The notes: a model not told the origin generated them from the sequence alone. A stretch of 64,000 nucleotides of DNA from Candidatus Heimdallarchaeota archaeon (GCA_019057815.1 JAHLWR010000005.1:124001-188000); one strand, 5' to 3'. Counted from the first letter of the stretch, positions 26,801 through 36,890 are shown. Numbers and translations: made by a program.

Positions 26801-27856
26801 ATGTTAATCAAAAGAAACACTGATCGCTTTGTTAACATAACAAAAGGTATAATAATTGGATTCTTGATAATTAGTCTCTTAATTGAACCTTGTAATGCAG
26901 GATATCCTCGCGGAGAGTTTCATTATTCCAATTTTCTTGAAATTGATCAGACATTAGAATGGGAAGTCCATCTCGAAAAAATTAATGGTTCGTATACTGA
27001 TTATCATCATTATATTGTAGAGGGCGTAGAATTACAGAATGAGGATAATATAACATTAAAAATTCTACAAGATCCTGATGATCCTTCAAGTAATTATGAA
27101 TGGTATGATATATATTTAAATGGAATTAGTATTGGAAACTCTTTAAGTATCTTAAAATTGTATCGTTGGGGATCAGGAGACTTCTTTATTTCTCCTGTCA
27201 CATTCACTAATGAAGCAGGAAATTTTGATTTTTTTAAAGAATACTACAATTATGTGAAAAACGATCACCAATATTGCAATCAAGATATTCAATCCACAAA
27301 TGATAGCGAAGAATGGATGTTCATTAATGTAACTGAAGCTTTAGAATTTACTTTAGATGAAAATTTTTTCACTTCAAAAAACTATTATTGTGAGAAAATA
27401 GACGGGAAATCTTATGATGAAAAACTAATATACACCCTAGAAGTTGTTCAAGAATCATTAGTTGATATTGAAAGAGGTGTTTTAAAATCATTCAGATTTA
27501 ATGTTGATTACTTTTATAATTATACACACGTTGAAGGATTAATAACATTCGAAGAAGGTTTATATCACTTGCTGATTGTAAATACTGATGAAAGTGTAGG
27601 TTATGTGGAGTTTGAGTCCCAATCGGAAGAAAACAGTGAATCTAATAATAACACATCATTCGATAAAAATCTCAATTTATTTGTTTTAGGCTTACTAGTT
27701 TTTAGTGTTACTTTTGCAATAATTGTAGGTATCTATAAATCGAAAAAGAGGAAATTATTAAAAAAAGGTGAAGAGTTACACGAAATCAAAAGAGATAAAC
27801 ATAATAATGATGATGGTTTTAGACACGAAGTAAAGCGAATACTAAATGCTAAATAG
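26801..27856 (+). CDS. Secreted, membrane-anchored protein of unknown function
   Basis: A 351-residue protein with a signal peptide (basic start, hydrophobic GIIIGFLIISLLI, then EPCNAG, cleavage near 34), an extracellular beta-rich domain with several N-glycosylation sequons (NGSY, NITL, NYTH, NNTS), one membrane helix near 293-312 and a short basic cytoplasmic tail. No family recognised. Sequons agree with the presence of STT3 in this genome. Confidence 0.65.
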   Translation: MLIKRNTDRFVNITKGIIIGFLIISLLIEPCNAGYPRGEFHYSNFLEIDQTLEWEVHLEKINGSYTDYHHYIVEGVELQNEDNITLKILQDPDDPSSNYEWYDIYLNGISIGNSLSILKLYRWGSGDFFISPVTFTNEAGNFDFFKEYYNYVKNDHQYCNQDIQSTNDSEEWMFINVTEALEFTLDENFFTSKNYYCEKIDGKSYDEKLIYTLEVVQESLVDIERGVLKSFRFNVDYFYNYTHVEGLITFEEGLYHLLIVNTDESVGYVEFESQSEENSESNNNTSFDKNLNLFVLGLLVFSVTFAIIVGIYKSKKRKLLKKGEELHEIKRDKHNNDDGFRHEVKRILNAK

Positions 27857-28022
27857 AATGAACTACCCCCACCAAAAGGAATGGGATTTCTGCTATGATA
27901 GCTTAATAAAGGTTTTTTCTTTTTACAAGGGAGTAATAAGAGTAAATAGAAGTTTTTAATTATCTTTTAAACATAGATGAAAAAGTGTGGAGTATTTAAT
28001 GTATTTTGAAGCTTAATAAGTA

Positions 28023-29270
28023 ATGCGTAAAGAACTATTTGCACTTCTAGTAGTACTCACTGTAGTATGCAATTGTAGTAGTTTAGTATTAGGTGGTTCT
28101 GTGGAGGAAATAGAAATTATAAGTGTTAAAGTACTTGAAAGCTTTAACCATGCCGATTTTTTCATTTCTGGAATCGCATTACCAATAGGTTTTCAAGTTT
28201 GGTGTAATGGTAATGAAGTAACAGAAAAATGCGAAATCGATAGTTCGCGTGTTTTATTTAGTAATGAACGCATTCTAATCGTTCCCTTGCCAAAGTTAGT
28301 TGGTACTTACAATATAACTATATTATTTTACGATCGAAGATCGTCAGTAATTTTCACAGAATTTGTAGATGTGTTAAGCATAGAAACTGAAATAGACTGG
28401 ATGCTAACGGGGATTGTTTTTGGTTCATTGATTTTTTTTATCGTTATTGGATCTCTATTTGTGCCAAAAAGCTGGATGGATCATGCTGAATCAAAACACA
28501 GTGAAATGAAGAATAAAATCTTCATTGCGTTATTCATTTCAATAGCTTTATTCGCCTATACTGCTCTGAATCCTTATTTTAATTATCCCCAAATAATTAA
28601 CTTCTTTTGGTGTGAAGTATATCGTGATGTAGATTACTTTTCGCGTGCAGCTTTGTATCTAGCCATAGTCGGTTTTTCATATCATTCATTACGTTATGCA
28701 TTGGGTAAAGAAAAGAAAAGGAATTCCAAACCTAAAACTCAATCACTGACGAAATTTCAATATTTCTTCCGATCTGTGATAGGAGGAAAGGATTCTATCA
28801 ATGATGAAATCATCAAGGAAAGACGACCTTCATTTGCAGCTTTGGCAAAAATAAGCTTGATTGTTATGTTGTTCTTCACTACCAGAATACTTATGTTAAT
28901 GCTTTTTAGCACACTCTACAAGTATTTTCCTAAGAATTTTATGTTAGTTACTAGGGACAATATACCAAACCATTCAGTTTTTTCATGGATTAATCTTATT
29001 TGTCAAATCCTTTCCATTGTTTTCCTTATTTGTTGTTTTATAAGTATAGCAAAGTTTTCCTTTGCTACTCTACATAATCTAAATCAACTCTCCACCGAAA
29101 CATCAGATACCCTCAACAAAGAGGAGTATAAAACAAAAACTTTTGAAGAAGAGGAACATAAAATAGATATAAAAAAGAAAACTTCTCCCTTTTCTCTTCG
29201 TTGGTTTATTCTATCAATGATTTTTTACGTTTTGTACTTCGGTTTTGCTAAACTTACTGAATTAACATAG
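28023..29270 (+). CDS. Multi-pass membrane protein of unknown function
   Basis: A 415-residue protein: signal peptide (LFALLVVLTVVCNCSSLVLGG), a small extracellular domain to about 120, then membrane helices near 127-150, 163-185, 195-220, 275-300, 320-345 and 388-412. Cytoplasmic loops are Lys/Glu-rich. A degenerate copy of its last 75 codons lies at about 30600-30834. The larger protein at 31191 has comparable topology and may be related. Confidence 0.65.
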   Translation: MRKELFALLVVLTVVCNCSSLVLGGSVEEIEIISVKVLESFNHADFFISGIALPIGFQVWCNGNEVTEKCEIDSSRVLFSNERILIVPLPKLVGTYNITILFYDRRSSVIFTEFVDVLSIETEIDWMLTGIVFGSLIFFIVIGSLFVPKSWMDHAESKHSEMKNKIFIALFISIALFAYTALNPYFNYPQIINFFWCEVYRDVDYFSRAALYLAIVGFSYHSLRYALGKEKKRNSKPKTQSLTKFQYFFRSVIGGKDSINDEIIKERRPSFAALAKISLIVMLFFTTRILMLMLFSTLYKYFPKNFMLVTRDNIPNHSVFSWINLICQILSIVFLICCFISIAKFSFATLHNLNQLSTETSDTLNKEEYKTKTFEEEEHKIDIKKKTSPFSLRWFILSMIFYVLYFGFAKLTELT

Positions 29271-29572
29271 ATATTAGTCTCTAGCTTAATAACATAAAAT
29301 AACCTACTCCTACACCTAAAGGGCATAATTTTTCAATTATGATGAAATTTAGGTATATGAACACTCTAAAAGTTATTCCGGATGCAAAAATGGATTACTA
29401 ACAATTTCAACCAATAATGCAAAAAAAGTGAGAATATCGAATATTCTATACAATATTTACCCTTTTAGATTTCCTTAAATATAAAGTCCTTCATAAAAAG
29501 CATAGGTAAAATTTGTATGTGCACCTAATAAATTGCATACGCAAAGATGGCCCGACTCTATAGGTGGTTTTG

Positions 29573-29621
29573 AATTGCTTATTTCTCTTTTAATTGCTTT
29601 TTATATCCATAATAAGCAATT
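29573..29621. terminator. 11-bp hairpin between convergent genes
   Basis: AATTGCTTATT (29573-29583) and AATAAGCAATT (29611-29621) pair perfectly; the loop and the following bases contain two further TTAATTGCTTTT/TTAATCGCTTTT variants and T-runs. It sits between the ends of the genes at 29270 and 29640, so bidirectional termination is the simplest reading. The stretch 29271-29572 holds nothing else I recognise. Confidence 0.45.
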
Positions 29622-29639
29622 TTAATCGCTTTTCTATTT

Positions 29640-30410
29640 TCAACCCATCAATTTTGATGATAAATTCTCAATAAAATGTATAATCCAAGCCTCATTACAT
29701 TTTGGAACAACTGGTGAACCCCATTCTGGTAAATAGTGGTGGCTTGCAATAATATGGATTATTTTATCTAATTTTTCAGACACAATATTCTGAGAAACAA
29801 CCTTGATACCATTTACAATATGATTCTGTTCAATATAGATTTGTGTCCTTAAAATCGCTTCATTTTCGATTTGGTAGCAATTAATTTTACCTATATCATG
29901 AAGAATAATACCTGCTATTATTAAATCCTTATCTACCAAAATATCTTCATCTAGATTCTCAACAACCAATAAAGTAAGTTTCAATACTTGAACTGTGTGT
30001 TCTAATAACCCTCCGCGATATCCATGATGAAAGTTTAATGAAGCAGGCGCTTCAAAAAATAATTCGTTCCCAGCAAAATAATCTTTCATTGAAGTTTTCA
30101 AAGAATCTTCTTCTACTAAATCTAATAACTGGTTGAATTCTTTTTTCAATTCATTAATATCCTTAGATGGTTCAGTTTTAAACTTGATTGTTTCTAGTAT
30201 ATTAACACCTTCGTAATCAATATGCCATAGATAAGTCTTGTTAAATGTCAATTTGAAAGTGTTTCTAAAATACTCCTTCAATTTTGGATGTTTATTGAGC
30301 AAATATGCCGGATTTTCAATAAGTCGAATAATTTCTCCTTCTTTTTTAAATTCAAATCCAATAGGATTATATTTTCTATTTAATCTTGCTATGTTTTCAT
30401 CTAAATACAT
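29640..30410 (-). CDS. HD-domain protein similar to YhaM-type 3'-5' exoribonuclease
   Basis: A 256-residue protein. The HD domain occupies the C-terminal half: NFHHGYRGGLLEHTVQV (near 130-145), ILHDIGK (near 172) and IIASHHY (near 223), the arrangement seen in YhaM/CBF1-like phosphodiesterases and exoribonucleases. The N-terminal half is not an obvious OB-fold. Substrate therefore unclear: RNA ends or nucleotides. Not related closely to the two SAMHD1-like enzymes in the window. Confidence 0.7.
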   Translation of the reverse strand: MYLDENIARLNRKYNPIGFEFKKEGEIIRLIENPAYLLNKHPKLKEYFRNTFKLTFNKTYLWHIDYEGVNILETIKFKTEPSKDINELKKEFNQLLDLVEEDSLKTSMKDYFAGNELFFEAPASLNFHHGYRGGLLEHTVQVLKLTLLVVENLDEDILVDKDLIIAGIILHDIGKINCYQIENEAILRTQIYIEQNHIVNGIKVVSQNIVSEKLDKIIHIIASHHYLPEWGSPVVPKCNEAWIIHFIENLSSKLMG

Positions 30411-31190
30411 GATAATACCTCCTGATCTATTTCGTTAAATAACTTTAATTCAATTATTCTATTTAATTCTTTAGCTATTTCGATTTTCAATTCCTTTCTT
30501 TCCACTTACAAAGAATTCTTAGAATTACTTCACGAAACTAGAATTGAGACAGAAGAAATCAGAAAATAAAAAAGTAGTTTAAAAGCTTTGAAGAACTATT
30601 ACCAGGCAAAATACCAGGTCACAGTCTACAAAAATTTCAGATACTGTCAATGAAGAGATACATGAAATTTCTACTTTACAAGAGAAAAAAAATAAAACAG
30701 ATATTTTTAATGGAGAAATACATAAAAAAAAAATAAAAAAGATTTCTTCTCTCTTTTCTATTCGTAGGTTTCTTTTATCAGTAATTTTCTTTACCTTGTA
30801 TTTTGGTTGTATTAAATTAACTGAATTGTTTTGAGCTTCTGTCTCTAGCTTATCAATATTGAATAGGTTAATCAATAAAAATTGTTTTTAGACATACATT
30901 AAGAGAATTTTATTACTACATTTCATATTTTTCTCCTTGCTTATAAATGAGTTCTAACATAAGCGGGTAAATACAAAAGATTGAAGAGAATTAAGAATGT
31001 GAATTTTCTTCTTTCTTGCGGTTTTGGTAAAGATAGGTGAAAGTCACTGAAAACGAAGATTGAGCAATTAAGAGAAGATTCAAGGAAAAGAAGTGAAGTA
31101 TTTTCTTTCTTTATATCTATTCTTAAAAAACATATATCACAAAAAGAAGCGAAAAAGAGAAAAACTTCATTTCAGATTAAAATCTTCATA
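30411..31190. other. Gene-poor stretch with a pseudogene fragment
   Basis: Apart from the relic at 30600-30834 it contains AT-rich DNA and, from about 31049, an open frame continuous with the next gene but lacking a standard start codon (KKRKTSFQIKIFIL... before residue 1). Confidence 0.4.
30600..30834 (+). pseudogene. C-terminal fragment of the 28023-29270 membrane protein
   Basis: Without a start codon, it reads ...TKISDTVNEEIHEIS, then IKKISSLFSIRRFLLSVI and YFGCIKLTELF-stop, aligned with SDTLNKEEYKTKTF, IKKKTSPFSLRWFILSMI and YFGFAKLTELT-stop at the end of the protein encoded at 28023-29270. A truncated duplicate. Confidence 0.7.
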
Positions 31191-34100
31191 TTGTTGATAC
31201 TTGTATCCATGATTTTCCAAAGAGTTAACGCTGAAGAACATTCTAATTCCTATCTGGAAAATTCCGCTATAACTCTCCTTCCCCAAGATATTGTTTTTGA
31301 GTATAACTCAACCTTTAGCAATCAATCTTTTACTGTTGAACTCTCTCACATTGAACTTGATGTTTTTAACTGCTTTAATCTCTTTTTCAAACAAGAAGGG
31401 GATAAAACCGATGGATCATTAAAAGTTGTCTTTCTATTCGATGGTGCGGGGATTGAATTTATAATCTCACGTTTATATCAAGACCAACAAGAACATAATT
31501 TGACGCAAGCATTTGTTTATCCAGTTAAATTCAACGGAACAATGAATCTGACAATAACTTGTGAAGGTCAAACATCTTATTTTCATTCAGGTTCATTACA
31601 AATATTTTGCACAACAGCAATCAAAGCAGTTGAAATTCCTTTTTTATCAGATACAACCACTGCTCTTCCTACTGTCCCCAATTCTTTATCCTTTGGAGGA
31701 AGCATTGCATCGCCCGTGTTTAGGAGTATGATGACTGCGTTTTATAACGCGAAAGAATTAGATAAACTTAATGTCTCACTTTCCTTTTCTTCAAATTCCT
31801 TTACAGCTTTCTCGCAATATATTGAAGTTGAACTCAACAATCAAGTTGTAGTAACAGAAGAATTTGATGATGGAATAACGACTACTTTAACCTTTATTCT
31901 TCCAATAGATACCGGCTTAAACTTTCTTTCCTTCCATTTTGTTGTTAGTAAGAGCGTTGATACTTTTCATTTTACAGACATTCAAATAGGTGGATTTATC
32001 TTCTCATTTGAAGATTCCCTTCCAGAGAACATTCTAAGTTATAACCATTGGGAAGGAGATGAAATAAACTATACTTTTGATCTTTCCATATTGAAACCTG
32101 TTGCAAGCAACAATCATCAACAGACATTATATATAGAATTGAATTATGGATGTTTAGGTTCAATAATTTCTCCAGCTTATTATGAGCTTTACTCAGGAAT
32201 AGAAATCTATTCTGGAGAACTGACAGAAAGTGAGCAGAGTCAATCACAAACTATAGAAATTAACACTTATACAACTACTTATGATGTTCCTTTGCTATTT
32301 AGAATTCATGGCTCAGTAGAAGGAGAAGGAATATTTTTCATTTTCAATACTAGCACAATAGAAATAAAACCTATTCTCGAATTTACAGATGAAGCAACTG
32401 AACAGTTTGAGAGTGTGTTTACCAAAGAAGAAATAATTCCTTCTTCTATTTCTGAAACCGTTACCCGTACTTACTTTGATGTATTTGATACTACGTCTTA
32501 TGTAACTAGATGCGATCTCTGGTTATCACTTATTTTGTTCACCGAAACTTATTTTCCTGTTGAACAGATTGATATTAATCTAAGAGTTGACAATCAAAAA
32601 TTATTCTTTGGCAGTATCAAGGATAGAATGGAGATTAATATTACTAAAGAATTAACGATTCTTCGAGGATATCACGAGGTAGAGTTAACGCTTGTAATCT
32701 ATATGAGCGGGACAGCGATTACCTTACAGAATGTTCGATATACCCTCATTCCTTCCACAATTGTTGGGTTTCCAACTTATAGCAATCCTGTCAATGATGA
32801 AACTAGTGAACCAAAGAATGCTATTAACCCCTCAAAACCTCTTTTTATGGGTATTGAATATGGGGTTGATTGTTTAATGATTGTATTTTTTATTTGGCAC
32901 TTTTTCAGTAAAAAAAAGGAGAGAAAAGAGGATTTGATGGAAGGAGGAGAGATAGTTGAGCTACAAATGGAAGGCTATAACTTGCATCGAGGACACTATT
33001 CTAATTTTAGAAGAAGTGTCAAAGGTTGGAGACTTGAAAAGAATATATCTATATTGAAAACAATATTATTACCTATTAGTCTATTTTATCTAACAGGCAA
33101 AGTAGTTGTTCTCAATTTTCTAACAGATCAAATGAATATAATAGCAACAAATGGAATATTTGAGCTTAAGTCTCCTTCACTCAGTTGGGGGTATCTAAGT
33201 TTCGCAGTTTGTGTATATTTATCAACCCTTGAGTTATTCTGCATTTTCGTTCTTGTTACTCGTTCTACCTTTTATGAAGATTATTTTGATGCGATAAAAC
33301 TCTTAGGAAAACTCTTAACGTTTCCTTTTATTATTTCATGGATTTTACTCTTTCTATATATTTCCCGTAACACACATAGTTTCTCAATCTGGAATACAGG
33401 TCTCCTTTTCCTTTGTTTTCTTATTATGCACTTTTTCACTAAAAAATTAGGAAAAGCGATTATAAAAAAACATGAGTTTGTCTTCTATAATTTCAAGAAA
33501 ACGGGAAGGATGAAAGTAAAGTTATTAAAAAACGAATCTTACCCCCCATCCCTTAACCCTTTAAATCCACTAGGGAACTCTTCTATTTCTTCTGGTAAAT
33601 GGAGTGAAAAAGAACGTGAGAAGTACAAAATGCTCTTGTTTACTACCATAGTCTATAAGATTCGTCCAAATGTTCCTGTAAGTCCTCATCGTCTTGCTGA
33701 TCTTGCTGATATTCCTATAGAACTCATAGAAAAACTTCTTCTTGAACTTTGCAACAACAATCCTGCTCTTGGAAAATATTACCATACTGAACAAGTTTTC
33801 ATCCGTCACTTAGATTCGAATAAAGAAGCACTTGATTTGAGAAATACCTCTCAAAGACAAAATGATGAAAACAATGAAGACAATTACCACACAACAAAAC
33901 ACGAAATAATGCCAAGCAGCAAAAATTCGTTTCGTTATCCCAATACTGAAGCAAGGAATAATACAAATGAAGTAAAGCCACCTATGAAATTGGAAGAACA
34001 ATCATCCTTATCCAATTCCAAAACGTTAGTTTTTTATTCTAAAATAAAATATCAATTCAAATCATATTTCACAAAAGATGTCCTTGAACATGTAAAAATT

Positions 34101-34322
34101 TACGGTACACTTCCTTTCGTAACACAAATAGTGCTTAGTTTATTTCTCTTTCTCCCAATTTTTTTCCTTTCTTGCAAAATTTTCTTCTATAATCCATGGA
34201 TTAATATTATCTTTACTATTATTGGTGTATTTCTTCTCATTGAGCTGATTAACATAATATTAAGATATATCGTAAGATATGACAAAAAGGGATGTACAAT
34301 AGAACAAGCAATGATGAAGTGA
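31191..34322 (+). CDS. Large membrane protein with extracellular domain and cytosolic winged-helix
   Basis: A 1043-residue protein. A signal peptide (LILVSMIFQRVNA) leads into about 540 extracellular beta-rich residues, a membrane helix near 553-573, four more near 620-643, 663-690, 703-727 and 731-750, a cytosolic segment with a winged-helix-like fold (near 803-870: KEREKYKMLLFTTIVYKI, then SPHRLADLADIPIELIEKLL), and two last helices near 977-1027. Start is TTG at 31191; the frame is open upstream and an N-terminal extension from a rare start is possible. A membrane-bound sensor with a DNA- or protein-binding domain is suggested, not proven. Confidence 0.65.
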   Translation: MLILVSMIFQRVNAEEHSNSYLENSAITLLPQDIVFEYNSTFSNQSFTVELSHIELDVFNCFNLFFKQEGDKTDGSLKVVFLFDGAGIEFIISRLYQDQQEHNLTQAFVYPVKFNGTMNLTITCEGQTSYFHSGSLQIFCTTAIKAVEIPFLSDTTTALPTVPNSLSFGGSIASPVFRSMMTAFYNAKELDKLNVSLSFSSNSFTAFSQYIEVELNNQVVVTEEFDDGITTTLTFILPIDTGLNFLSFHFVVSKSVDTFHFTDIQIGGFIFSFEDSLPENILSYNHWEGDEINYTFDLSILKPVASNNHQQTLYIELNYGCLGSIISPAYYELYSGIEIYSGELTESEQSQSQTIEINTYTTTYDVPLLFRIHGSVEGEGIFFIFNTSTIEIKPILEFTDEATEQFESVFTKEEIIPSSISETVTRTYFDVFDTTSYVTRCDLWLSLILFTETYFPVEQIDINLRVDNQKLFFGSIKDRMEINITKELTILRGYHEVELTLVIYMSGTAITLQNVRYTLIPSTIVGFPTYSNPVNDETSEPKNAINPSKPLFMGIEYGVDCLMIVFFIWHFFSKKKERKEDLMEGGEIVELQMEGYNLHRGHYSNFRRSVKGWRLEKNISILKTILLPISLFYLTGKVVVLNFLTDQMNIIATNGIFELKSPSLSWGYLSFAVCVYLSTLELFCIFVLVTRSTFYEDYFDAIKLLGKLLTFPFIISWILLFLYISRNTHSFSIWNTGLLFLCFLIMHFFTKKLGKAIIKKHEFVFYNFKKTGRMKVKLLKNESYPPSLNPLNPLGNSSISSGKWSEKEREKYKMLLFTTIVYKIRPNVPVSPHRLADLADIPIELIEKLLLELCNNNPALGKYYHTEQVFIRHLDSNKEALDLRNTSQRQNDENNEDNYHTTKHEIMPSSKNSFRYPNTEARNNTNEVKPPMKLEEQSSLSNSKTLVFYSKIKYQFKSYFTKDVLEHVKIYGTLPFVTQIVLSLFLFLPIFFLSCKIFFYNPWINIIFTIIGVFLLIELINIILRYIVRYDKKGCTIEQAMMK

Positions 34323-34435
34323 GTGAAAATGAATATAGTCGCTCTATTCTAGAAGCTGATCCTTTGGAAGCTTTATCAGAAGTTGGTTGGAATAGAGAAA
34401 AATTTCTTAAAAGAGGAGGGATTTATGATTGGTAA
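34292..34435 (+). CDS. Small acidic protein overlapping the preceding gene
   Basis: ATG at 34292 opens a 47-residue frame that overlaps the end of the large membrane protein gene by 31 bases out of frame and ends SEVGWNREKFLKRGGIYDW. The amphipathic helices and Trp/Arg-rich end look protein-like, somewhat like short antitoxins, but no family is certain. Confidence 0.4.
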   Translation: MYNRTSNDEVSENEYSRSILEADPLEALSEVGWNREKFLKRGGIYDW

Positions 34436-34485
34436 AGGAAAGTGATTTCTTAGTTCTTATAAATTATTTTCTAGTTCCTTGCTTT

Positions 34486-34890
34486 CTAACTAAATAGTAT
34501 TTTTGTTATTGTTTTATAAATAAATTGGATAGTTTGATATAGGTAATGACCATAAGTTCTATTTTTGAAATTATCTCCTGCTACTTCTTTAGAAATTTTT
34601 GTTCCGAAGGTTATTACTTCCCATAATACTTTGTGTATTTCCATTTCCAATTGCTGTATATCTTGAAAATATTCATTAATCCTTTCCTTTAAAGATAGAG
34701 CTTTGAACGAAACTCCGATGATTATAGGTGTTTGTTGTAGATGAGGTATTTTCCTTTGTAAGAAGCTGTTCCATCTGTAGTTAAAGAAATCAAATCTATC
34801 AAAACACAATTCTGAATTTCTTATTTCTTTCAATTCTTCTTTGAATTTCATTATCATTTTTATTACCTTTTTTTTCTTGTTCATTTGCAT
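34486..34890 (-). CDS. Hypothetical helical protein
   Basis: A 134-residue protein, predicted alpha-helical with basic N-terminus (MQMNKKKKVIKMIMKFKEEL) and no recognised motif. Isolated, leftward. Similar in size and character to 2198-2650. Confidence 0.5.
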   Translation of the reverse strand: MQMNKKKKVIKMIMKFKEELKEIRNSELCFDRFDFFNYRWNSFLQRKIPHLQQTPIIIGVSFKALSLKERINEYFQDIQQLEMEIHKVLWEVITFGTKISKEVAGDNFKNRTYGHYLYQTIQFIYKTITKILFS

Positions 34891-35025
34891 TCAATAAAGT
34901 TTATAGACAAGAAGTATATAAGGAAGTAAATCTTTTTGAATTTCTTAATTAGACATCAAAAAATGGTCAAAAATGGCAAATTAGAATATTATAAATGTTG
35001 AAATATAACTATGTTTGTAGTTATA

Positions 35026-35387
35026 ATGAGTGTTAAGATTGCCAAGGATAAAGAAAGAAAGACAAAAAAGAATTATTAATAGTTTTAGAAGATATTAAAG
35101 GTTATGTTAATTTGGATTTTACTCATATAAATGAAGAAATTTGTAAAATAAAACTCAAGTTACATATACCTGGATCAAAAATGATTCTTTGCTTAAGATG
35201 TGGAGAGATTGGTACTGGTAAACAGATGTTATTAAAACTCGCTAATAATCATTTCCACTTTTGTAAAAAAACAGACATAATAATTGATGTTCCATGCTCT
35301 ATATATGTAAGAACTTCATATTTAAGGATTGAAAAAGTTTTAGCAAAACAAAATAAAGTCAGACGAATATCATTTATTAAAATATGA
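35026..35387 (+). pseudogene. Probable frameshifted small zinc-ribbon-like gene
   Basis: ATG at 35026 begins MSVKIAKDKERKTKKN and stops at once, but a one-base shift in the A6 run at 35064-35069 continues into ELLIVLEDIKGYVNLDFTHI and an open frame to 35387 containing ILCLRCGEIGTGK and further Cys residues. The second frame alone has only a TTG start (35112). Either a frameshift mutation or a sequencing error in the homopolymer. Confidence 0.35.
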
Positions 35388-35417
35388 AAATTTGAATGAT
35401 GATACTAAAATCTGTGT

Positions 35418-35690
35418 ATCACATGGAGAGTTTACTGAGGGACAACCACTTGTGCGGTTGCAAAATAGGTAGGTGATAAAGACTACACTATCTTGAAACA
35501 GTTCAGTGAGGCACCAAAGGGCTACTCTAAGTTGCGGAATAGGTAAGTGATGAAGACTACACTATCTCTACTTATATTTGTTTAAATTCGTATAGAAACC
35601 AGTGGAAAAAAAGAGTTAGTTTTTATTCTTCTTCTACGTCGCCATTTATGTAGTTAGAACGCTTATGGCAAGATCAGTCATCTTTGTTCA
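35418..35690 (+). repeat. Dispersed structured repeat R, copy 1
   Basis: Matches 36946-37133 over its length but has an internal tandem duplication: the segment ending GTGATAAAGACTACACTATCT is repeated as GTGATGAAGACTACACTATCT. Fills most of the gene-free stretch 35388-35787. See copy 2 for the folding pattern. Confidence 0.6.
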
Positions 35691-35787
35691 GCGGTGAATA
35701 AAACAATTTCAATAAGAATAACCTGGAATGATGAATTTTCTGAAAATAGCAGCTTAAAAGCAGTGAAACAATTCAATAATATAAGAT

Positions 35788-36021
35788 GTGGTGCAAATTA
35801 TTCCGTTTGATGCAGGAAATGACATAATGGAACTTATTGTGAATATCCTTAAAATGGTTATATATTACATAGGAAAGTGCGGGATTTTTTTTGGTATCAC
35901 AATAATTAGCGAAAAGGTTTGTAAAACAATACTATACAGAGACCAAAGAAATCTAAGAAAAATTGGAAAGGGAGTTGCAATTCTGCTTATTTCACTAATT
36001 GTTTTCATAATCGTTACTTAA
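35788..36021 (+). CDS. Small two-helix membrane protein
   Basis: A 77-residue protein with a GTG start. Hydrophobic stretches near 13-45 and 60-77 are joined by a basic loop (RDQRNLRKIGKG). No family known. It precedes the RadB-like gene by 91 bases in the same direction. Confidence 0.45.
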   Translation: MVQIIPFDAGNDIMELIVNILKMVIYYIGKCGIFFGITIISEKVCKTILYRDQRNLRKIGKGVAILLISLIVFIIVT

Positions 36022-36112
36022 AAACAAGAAAATAACAATGGTGCATAGTTGGTTATAGAAAAAACTTATCATATACTAAAAATAATCAATATTTGAGTAA
36101 TTTTGAGGTGAG

Positions 36113-36742
36113 TTGGTGTTACAAGGACTATTCAAAGGAATTAAAACACCTCGAGGTATAACCCACATAGCTGGCCCTCCAAATTCAGGAAAGACAACTT
36201 TACTTTATAATGTTTGTAGAAGTATTAAAAAAAACGAAAAGGCAATTATTTTTGATTGTGAGATGAATTTCAGCGCACAACGCTTAAAAGAAATAATAAT
36301 AGACAATGAAATAAATCTTCAAAATATTATAATAATAAGAACGCCTGAAAAAAATAGTCAATTTCTTAATATCATGAAACTCCACAATTTTTTAGCACAG
36401 ATTAAATGCAGTTTTATAGCAATAAACGGTATGACGAATCATTTTCGAATACCGGATAAGGAGGATAATATGATGTTGCCTCACAAAATGCTAGCAATGC
36501 AGATGGCATATCTAAATTTAATAAGCAAAAAACTAAGAACGCCAATATTACTTACAAACCAAGTTTTGTACCGTACAATCAACAAAAGAAAAAAATTTAT
36601 CCCAGTTCTAAATACTATAATTGAACATTATTCAGATAATGCAATTATGGTAGAATTATTAAATAAAGGTATTTGGAGAGCTAAATCAAAAAACAATGAG
36701 GTACTTTACAAACTTGTTAGCACAGGAATTGAAATTGTTTGA
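36113..36742 (+). CDS. RadB/RecA-like ATPase
   Basis: A 209-residue single-domain RecA-fold ATPase with Walker A AGPPNSGKTT (about 20-29), a Walker B-like strand (FIAINGMTNHF) in which the usual acidic residue is replaced by Asn, and a TPILLTNQV strand typical of Rad51/RadB. It lacks the N-terminal HhH domain of RadA, which fits RadB, a recombination accessory protein. TTG (36113) and GTG (36116) both follow the ribosome site GAGGTGAG. The weak Walker B may mean low ATPase activity, as known for RadB. Confidence 0.65.
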   Translation: MVLQGLFKGIKTPRGITHIAGPPNSGKTTLLYNVCRSIKKNEKAIIFDCEMNFSAQRLKEIIIDNEINLQNIIIIRTPEKNSQFLNIMKLHNFLAQIKCSFIAINGMTNHFRIPDKEDNMMLPHKMLAMQMAYLNLISKKLRTPILLTNQVLYRTINKRKKFIPVLNTIIEHYSDNAIMVELLNKGIWRAKSKNNEVLYKLVSTGIEIV

Positions 36743-36810
36743 AATAAAAGAGGAAGAATAAAAAATATGCTTTTGTTCAGTTTTACGCACATTATGAAAC
36801 TTGGTTAGAC

Positions 36811-36890
36811 TTGCCAGAGGTTTTTTAACCGCCGTTTGAAGGGGGTTTCACCCTTGACCCCTCACGTGCGTTGAGGGGTAATCATGAAGA
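36811..36890 (-). pseudogene. Solo TnpB element end (third TnpB copy, body lost)
   Basis: 36811-36840 matches 4-33 at 27 of 30 bases, and the ACCCCTCA/TGAGGGGT hairpin (36857-36864 with 36872-36879) matches the one at 37-59. On the minus strand it encodes LPLNAREGSRVKPPSNGG-stop, the tail of a TnpB, after which the gene body is gone. It is a deletion remnant, in the same orientation as the element at 1-1975. Confidence 0.65.
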
